Shown in pieces: positions 59,901 through 64,000 of a stretch of 64,000 bases of DNA; position 1 is the first letter of the stretch, and every line of letters starts with the position of its first letter. The position numbers and the translations under genes are program-made. This DNA comes from an uncultured Lachnoanaerobaculum sp. (GTDB taxonomy: Bacteria; Bacillota; Clostridia; Lachnospirales; Lachnospiraceae), in contig NZ_CALLVU010000036.1 in assembly GCF_938015485.1 (NCBI RefSeq), positions 6,512-70,511 on the forward strand. Reading direction: 5' to 3'. The notes beneath the pieces were generated by a model. It was not told the origin of the DNA, did not search any database, and was given only the letters and a program-made list of their open reading frames with translations.

Positions 59901-61841
59901 TTAGTACAGCTTAGCTCCTGACGGTATATGATTATCTACCATTATAAGATGAAGTTCTTCGCCCTCGCCCTCTTTAAGCTCATTTACGGCGCTCAAGAGC
60001 ATACCGCATGATTCAATTCCCATCATTGCTCTTGGCGGAAGGTTTGTAATAGCGATAAGTGTCTTTCCGACAAGCTCCTCAGGCTCATAGAACTCATGAA
60101 TGCCTGAAAGAATTGTTCTGTCCCTGCCTGTTCCGTCATCAAGAGTGAACTGTAAAAGCTTCTTGCTCTTTGGAACTGCAACACAGTTCTTTACCTTTAC
60201 CGCTCTGAAGTCTGATTTTGAGAATGTCTCAAAGTCTACACTCTCTTCGAATAACGGCTCAATCTTCACATTTGAGAAATCTATCTTCTCATTCGGTGTA
60301 AAGAAGCCTGTATTTGAATTTGAAGACTCTTCATTTCCTGCATTAGCCGGCTTGTCAAGGCTCTTCATTGTAGGGAACAGAAGTACATCTCTGATAGCAG
60401 GTGAGTTTGTAAGCAACATTACAAGTCTGTCGATACCGTAGCCGATACCTCCTGTAGGCGGCATACCTATTTCAAGAGCGTTTAAGAAGTCTTCATCTGT
60501 ATGATTTGCTTCCTCATCTCCTGCTGCAAAAGCTTCTTCCTGCGCCTGGAATCTCTCTCTTTGGTCTATCGGATCGTTAAGCTCAGAGTACGCATTTGCC
60601 ATCTCTCTACCGTAGATAAAGAGCTCAAATCTCTCAACATATCTCGGATCGCTTGGCTTTTTCTTTGTAAGCGGTGACACCTCTATAGGATGATCCATTA
60701 CAAATGTAGGTTGTATAAGTTTCTCCTCTACAAACTCCTCAAAGAAAAGATTGATGATATCACCTCTTGAGTGACGCTCTTCAAACTCAATGCCCTTTTC
60801 CTTTGCAAGTGCCTTTGCTTCCTCTGTTGTCTCTATACTGTCAAAATCAATACCTGAGTACTTCTTTATAGCCTCAACCATTGTAATTCTCTCAAAAGGC
60901 TTTCCAAGGTCAATCATTGCCTCTGCATAAGGAATTGTAGTAGTACCGCAAACCTTCTCTGCAAGGTATCTGAACATATTCTCAGTAAGATCCATCATGC
61001 CGTGGTAATCTGTATATGCCTGGTAAAGCTCCATAAGTGTAAACTCAGGGTTATGTCTTGTATCAACACCCTCATTTCTGAACACTCTTCCTATCTCATA
61101 TACTCTCTCAAGTCCGCCTACAATAAGTCTCTTAAGGTAAAGCTCAAGTGAAATACGAAGCTTTACATCTTCATTCAAGGCATTGAAATGTGTATTGAAA
61201 GGTCTTGCGGCCGCACCGCCCGCATTGCTTACAAGCATCGGTGTCTCAACTTCCATAAATCCCTGACCGTCAAGGAACTTTCTGATCTCTGTTATAATTT
61301 TTGATCTCTTTATGAATGTGTCCTTTACATCGTCATTCATTATAAGATCCACATATCTTTGACGATATCTTGTATCTGTATCTGTAAGTCCGTGGAATTT
61401 CTCAGGCAGCGGCTTCAAACTCTTTGAAAGCAGTACCACATCTGTAGCATGAAGGCTTATCTCACCTGTCTGTGTTTTGAATACCGTACCTGTAACACCT
61501 ACGATATCACCGATATCAAGCTTTTTGAAAGCCTTGTACTCGTCCTCTCCTACAGAATCTCTTGCTACATATACCTGTATTCTTCCTGTTAAATCCTGTA
61601 CATGGCAAAAAGATGCTTTACCCATGACACGCTTTGACATAAGTCTGCCGGCAATCTTGACACTTTTTCCGTCCAATTCATCAAAATTATCCTTTATGTC
61701 TTTACTGTGCTTGTCCACAGTGTACTTTGTAATGAAGAACGGATCGTTATTTGCCGCCTGTAACTCGGAAAGTTTGTCTCTTCTTGCTTTTAAAATGTGA
61801 TTCAAATCCTCACTTGCCATTGATTCATTGCTCTTTGCCAT
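59901..61841 (-). CDS. lysS: Lysyl-tRNA synthetase with C-terminal tRNA-binding domain
   Basis: This 646-residue class II LysRS has an N-terminal OB-fold ([20 protein letters not shown]), motif 2 in [16 protein letters not shown] and motif 3 in [13 protein letters not shown]. It charges tRNA-Lys. The length exceeds the usual ~500 residues because the last ~115 form an EMAPII/Trbp111-like tRNA-binding domain ([19 protein letters not shown], then [14 protein letters not shown]), as found at the end of MetRS. A Ser/Asn/Glu linker (~505-525) joins them. It lies 9 bp downstream of greA. Confidence 0.95.
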   Translation of the reverse strand: MAKSNESMASEDLNHILKARRDKLSELQAANNDPFFITKYTVDKHSKDIKDNFDELDGKSVKIAGRLMSKRVMGKASFCHVQDLTGRIQVYVARDSVGEDEYKAFKKLDIGDIVGVTGTVFKTQTGEISLHATDVVLLSKSLKPLPEKFHGLTDTDTRYRQRYVDLIMNDDVKDTFIKRSKIITEIRKFLDGQGFMEVETPMLVSNAGGAAARPFNTHFNALNEDVKLRISLELYLKRLIVGGLERVYEIGRVFRNEGVDTRHNPEFTLMELYQAYTDYHGMMDLTENMFRYLAEKVCGTTTIPYAEAMIDLGKPFERITMVEAIKKYSGIDFDSIETTEEAKALAKEKGIEFEERHSRGDIINLFFEEFVEEKLIQPTFVMDHPIEVSPLTKKKPSDPRYVERFELFIYGREMANAYSELNDPIDQRERFQAQEEAFAAGDEEANHTDEDFLNALEIGMPPTGGIGYGIDRLVMLLTNSPAIRDVLLFPTMKSLDKPANAGNEESSNSNTGFFTPNEKIDFSNVKIEPLFEESVDFETFSKSDFRAVKVKNCVAVPKSKKLLQFTLDDGTGRDRTILSGIHEFYEPEELVGKTLIAITNLPPRAMMGIESCGMLLSAVNELKEGEGEELHLIMVDNHIPSGAKLY

Positions 61842-61850
61842 ATTTCCTCC

Positions 61851-62333
61851 TTAAGATACCCTTTGTATTTCTAATACTATATATTCTGAAACACCTGCCT
61901 GTGTTTCTACTACCGCTATTTCACCGACCTTTTTACCAAGTAACGCTTTACCAAGCGGTGACTCGTTACTTATCTTTCCTGCAAGTGAGTCCGCCTCTGT
62001 AGAACCTACTATTTTGAAATCAAGTTCCTCGTCAAAGTCCTTATCAAGTACCTTAACCATACAGCCGATACCTATTGTATCCAAATCAACTTCATCTTCT
62101 ACAACCACTTCAGCGTTTTTAAGTAGTGCCTCAAGCTGTTCTATTCTTGCCTCTATATCTCTTTGCTCATCCTTGGCAGCATCATATTCTGCATTCTCTG
62201 AGAGATCGCCCTGTTCTCTGGCCTCTTTTATCTTTCCGGCTATTTCTTTTCTCTTATTTACCTTCAGATCCTGTAACTCTTCCTCTAAGTTTCTAAGTCC
62301 CTCATAAGTTAATATATGCTTTTTCTCTGCCAT
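61851..62333 (-). CDS. greA: Transcription elongation factor GreA
   Basis: This 160-residue protein has the N-terminal coiled coil with acidic tip residues (GDLSENAEYDAAKDEQ, residues ~42-57) and a C-terminal FKBP-like domain ending with SPLGKALLGKKVGEIA. GreA makes backtracked RNA polymerase cleave its transcript. It is co-transcribed with lysS. A consensus promoter lies ~170 bp upstream, and the leader contains an intrinsic terminator. Confidence 0.96.
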   Translation of the reverse strand: MAEKKHILTYEGLRNLEEELQDLKVNKRKEIAGKIKEAREQGDLSENAEYDAAKDEQRDIEARIEQLEALLKNAEVVVEDEVDLDTIGIGCMVKVLDKDFDEELDFKIVGSTEADSLAGKISNESPLGKALLGKKVGEIAVVETQAGVSEYIVLEIQRVS

Positions 62334-62443
62334 ATTTCCTCCATTTTGACTTCTATTTCACTCCTGCTTAAGTAAAACTGTCTTTATATTTTTATTTTGA
62401 AGTCAAAACTTTAACTTCAATTTGTCAACCCGTTTAAGATTAG

Positions 62444-62471
62444 AAAAAAACCACTATACCGGCGTATGTGG
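62444..62471 (-). terminator. Intrinsic terminator inside the greA leader
   Basis: Minus-strand CCACATAC-GCCG-GTATAGTGG (8-bp stem, one bulged A) is followed directly by TTTTTTT. It lies between the greA promoter and the greA start, so it would end most leader transcripts at ~55 nt. Confidence 0.88.
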
Positions 62472-62505
62472 CGAATTTAATACATAATCTAACTAGTTCC
62501 GATGC

Positions 62506-62534
62506 ATTATACAATGGACTTTGTAAACTGTCAA
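62506..62534 (-). promoter_or_regulatory. Consensus sigma-A promoter of greA-lysS
   Basis: TTGACA (62529-62534) and TATAAT (62506-62511), both perfect, with a 17-bp spacer on the minus strand. The transcript would start near 62499. Confidence 0.92.
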
Positions 62535-62613
62535 GTGGTAAAATCTCATATTTTAAGCCGATTTTTAAGCGTTTTTCACCGTATATCCTATGTATAAATA
62601 TTTATTCCAAATA

Positions 62614-62644
62614 AAAAGACAGGCTTGCTCAAGGCCTGTCTTTT
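62614..62644. terminator. Terminator of the DUF3793-flavodoxin unit
   Basis: Perfect 11-bp arms AAAAGACAGGC and GCCTGTCTTTT with a 9-nt loop. The A/T ends make it able to act in either direction; minus-strand transcripts from the flavodoxin gene reach it first. Confidence 0.9.
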
Positions 62645-62789
62645 AAGTAAGAGGAAATTTCAATATGTGTAACACTGTATATTATCAAATAAGGTTGCTC
62701 AAGTCTTACTTGATATATATGATAGCCGCCCATATTAAATAACAGCTACCATATCTTAAATTAGGAAAACCTAATATTAAGACCTAAAA

Positions 62790-63218
62790 TTAAAATGCAG
62801 CTAACTGCTTTCCTGCCGCCTCAAGTGCAGCTTTTGCGTCTTCATCCGGCTCAAGGTTTGCTATAATGCCTTCTCCACCTATGATATTGGCACCTGCATT
62901 CTGCATACGCTCAACCCATAGTCTCATCCACTCTCCGTCGCCCCAATCATATGAACCGAACAGAAGGATATTCTTGCCTGATACCTTGCCTTCAATCTCT
63001 GTTACAAAGCTATCTACTGATTCGTCTAACTCCTCAGCACCCATTGCAGGGCATCCGATAGCAAATGCAGGCTGTGCCAGTAACTCATCAACATTTACAC
63101 TGTCAACAAATACAAGCTCAGGTGTTCCGCCTGCAGCCTTTACTCCTTCAGCTATAGCATTTGCCATAGCCTCTGTGTTTCCTGTTGAACTCCAATAAAC
63201 AATAATTGCTTTATCCAT
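62790..63218 (-). CDS. Flavodoxin
   Basis: This 142-residue short-chain flavodoxin has the FMN phosphate loop YWSSTGNTEAMA at residues ~8-19 and the FMN-ring loops near GCPAMGAEELDE and FGSYDWGDGEWM. It is a cytoplasmic one- or two-electron carrier replacing ferredoxin under low iron. It lies 33 bp after the DUF3793 gene and shares its promoter. Confidence 0.93.
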   Translation of the reverse strand: MDKAIIVYWSSTGNTEAMANAIAEGVKAAGGTPELVFVDSVNVDELLAQPAFAIGCPAMGAEELDESVDSFVTEIEGKVSGKNILLFGSYDWGDGEWMRLWVERMQNAGANIIGGEGIIANLEPDEDAKAALEAAGKQLAAF

Positions 63219-63251
63219 TTTTTTCTCCTTATTTCTAGGCTGAAACTTTTA

Positions 63252-63833
63252 TCAACAAGCTATACTCTCCAGCTCTCTACCGGATAAAAACTCATCAATA
63301 GCAGTCTCTCTCGCCTCATCATAGCTTAAAAACTTTTTTCTGGTTTCCTCCAAGTTACCGTATATTTTCCAATATCCGCTATGCAAATATCTCTCTCCCT
63401 TGTTCTCAAGAAAGCCTTTTATATCGCATATCGGATACCCGAGGAACACACCGACCTCATGTGGGAACTCTTTCATCTTATTATAAAAGCCGTTCATCCT
63501 TTGATGCAGTCTAATAAGATTTGATATAAAATCATCTCTCCTATACCCGAACTCTCTCAGGTAGTCACTAACCTCTTTACTCCTCAGATGTTCTTCCAAC
63601 TCTTTTGCTCTGTATACCATCACCAAATGTCGCTTCTTACAGGTACAAAGGATAATCAAGCTGATATTCGTATTATGCAGTTTCATACTTATTCTGGCCA
63701 ACTCTTTGTCATTTAAAAAGAGCATACCGGAAATCCTTTTCCCCTTCAGCACTGCGGCATTTTGAATGATAAGCCTAAGTTCTACACTGTTCTCACCATC
63801 AGTTGCCAGCTTATTTACTATCTCAACCGGCAT
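63252..63833 (-). CDS. DUF3793 family protein
   Basis: This 193-residue protein has the family landmarks FPHEVGVFLGYPICDIKGF and HSGYWKIYG, with conserved Cys and Arg residues. DUF3793 proteins are common in clostridia beside flavodoxin or Feo genes; function is unknown. The start at 63833 is preferred because GGAGGT lies 5 nt upstream; a TTG start 8 codons earlier is possible. A GTTAG-N6-CTAAC site in the promoter suggests metal-dependent control. Confidence 0.8.
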   Translation of the reverse strand: MPVEIVNKLATDGENSVELRLIIQNAAVLKGKRISGMLFLNDKELARISMKLHNTNISLIILCTCKKRHLVMVYRAKELEEHLRSKEVSDYLREFGYRRDDFISNLIRLHQRMNGFYNKMKEFPHEVGVFLGYPICDIKGFLENKGERYLHSGYWKIYGNLEETRKKFLSYDEARETAIDEFLSGRELESIAC

Positions 63834-63875
63834 ACCTACCTCCGTTTTATTCTTCAAGGAAATTTATTCCTCTTG

Positions 63876-63918
63876 GTTAGCACTCCCTAACTTTATCATT
63901 TTAACTGCACTTTGTCAA
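63876..63918 (-). promoter_or_regulatory. Promoter with GTTAG-N6-CTAAC operator upstream of DUF3793
   Basis: Minus-strand TTGACA (63913-63918) and TAAAGT (63890-63895) have a 17-bp spacer. An inverted repeat GTTAG-N6-CTAAC (63876-63891) overlaps the end of the -10 box and the start site. The half-site resembles those of DtxR/IdeR-type iron repressors. Confidence 0.7.
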
Positions 63919-64000
63919 TAGTTTTTTTTCTAATTTTTTTAAAAATATAAGCCGTATATGATAAAGTCCTAATATACCCCAAACGAAAATGTCCTGTTTA

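Larger units (their letters stand above)
62334..62789. other. 456-bp intergenic region between greA and the flavodoxin gene
   Basis: It holds, from left to right: a TTGAAGT/ACTTCAA inverted repeat (62397-62420), the leader terminator (62444-62471), the greA promoter (62506-62534), the flavodoxin-unit terminator (62614-62644) and a perfect TTAGG-AAAA-CCTAA repeat (62761-62774) just past the flavodoxin stop. I see no protein gene in it. Confidence 0.8.

Noticed and set aside
62397..62427. Second greA promoter starting at TTGACA near 62422
   Set aside because: No -10 box is found at 16-18 bp; the adjacent inverted repeat is noted only as a structure.
61842..62499. T-box riboswitch for the greA-lysS operon
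   Set aside because: No T-box consensus or specifier stem was seen in the leader; the only strong structures are the short terminator and one inverted repeat.

Overview
The window reads as a chromosomal segment of a low-GC Firmicute, most likely a Lachnospiraceae clostridium. This is an inference from the AT-rich composition, strong AGGAGG-type ribosome sites, a DUF3793-flavodoxin pair, a Tp47-like lipoprotein beside an FMN-binding membrane protein, and a lysyl-tRNA synthetase with a C-terminal tRNA-binding domain. Almost everything is on the minus strand. Four protein genes lie on plus: an ATPase, its broken TOPRIM partner, a TraX-like gene and a CARF-HEPN gene.

Region 1 (1-17.6 kb) is a cell-surface polysaccharide cluster. 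It has heptose or deoxyheptose nucleotide-sugar genes (gmhA, two HddA-like GHMP kinases, an epimerase, a GDP-mannose 4,6-dehydratase-like enzyme), four glycosyltransferase-2 genes, a GtrII-like membrane transferase, an O-acyltransferase and an ABC-2 exporter pair. One transferase is fused through a coiled coil with 15-residue repeats to a methyltransferase, which recalls a chain-terminating, length-measuring enzyme. The left end carries a duplication scar: a frameshifted copy of the start of an HddA-like gene.

Region 2 (17.7-24.1 kb) holds a DUF3368/UPF0175 toxin-antitoxin pair and a tightly overlapped operon. The operon encodes a TerB_N/TerB_C protein, a BrxD-like ATPase and an Lhr/BrxHI-like helicase, preceded by a 3'-truncated DEDDh exonuclease. 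No pgl genes are present, so it is a BREX-like but BREX-independent module and one of the best candidates for an under-described system.

Region 3 (24.3-33.3 kb) contains duplicated small membrane proteins, a RelB-type antitoxin remnant, an FMN-binding electron-transfer pair, and a Fic toxin with a RelB-VbhA-like fused antitoxin. The Fic pair is flanked by a direct repeat copied from the neighbouring NUDIX gene. An unrecognised ATP-grasp / Cys-tail / radical-SAM operon follows, with a scar of a lost gene copy.

Region 4 (33.4-42.9 kb) has an AAA ATPase-TOPRIM pair whose second gene is broken by one in-frame TGA, housekeeping genes, a CsoR-regulated P-type ATPase with two clear operators, TraX, and tRNA-Arg/tRNA-Tyr.

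Region 5 (43-59.7 kb) is a defence-like island: a GmrSD-type enzyme with a WYL regulator, an orphan CARF-HEPN RNase candidate, a 1122-residue protein paired with a SWIM zinc-finger protein, HigBA with a readable promoter-operator, a primase-helicase-PLD (TOTE-type) protein and an orphan RelB/DinJ antitoxin.

Region 6 (59.9-64 kb) is core: greA-lysS with an intrinsic terminator in the greA leader, then the DUF3793-flavodoxin pair with a putative iron-type operator. No rRNA, CRISPR array or transposase gene was seen.
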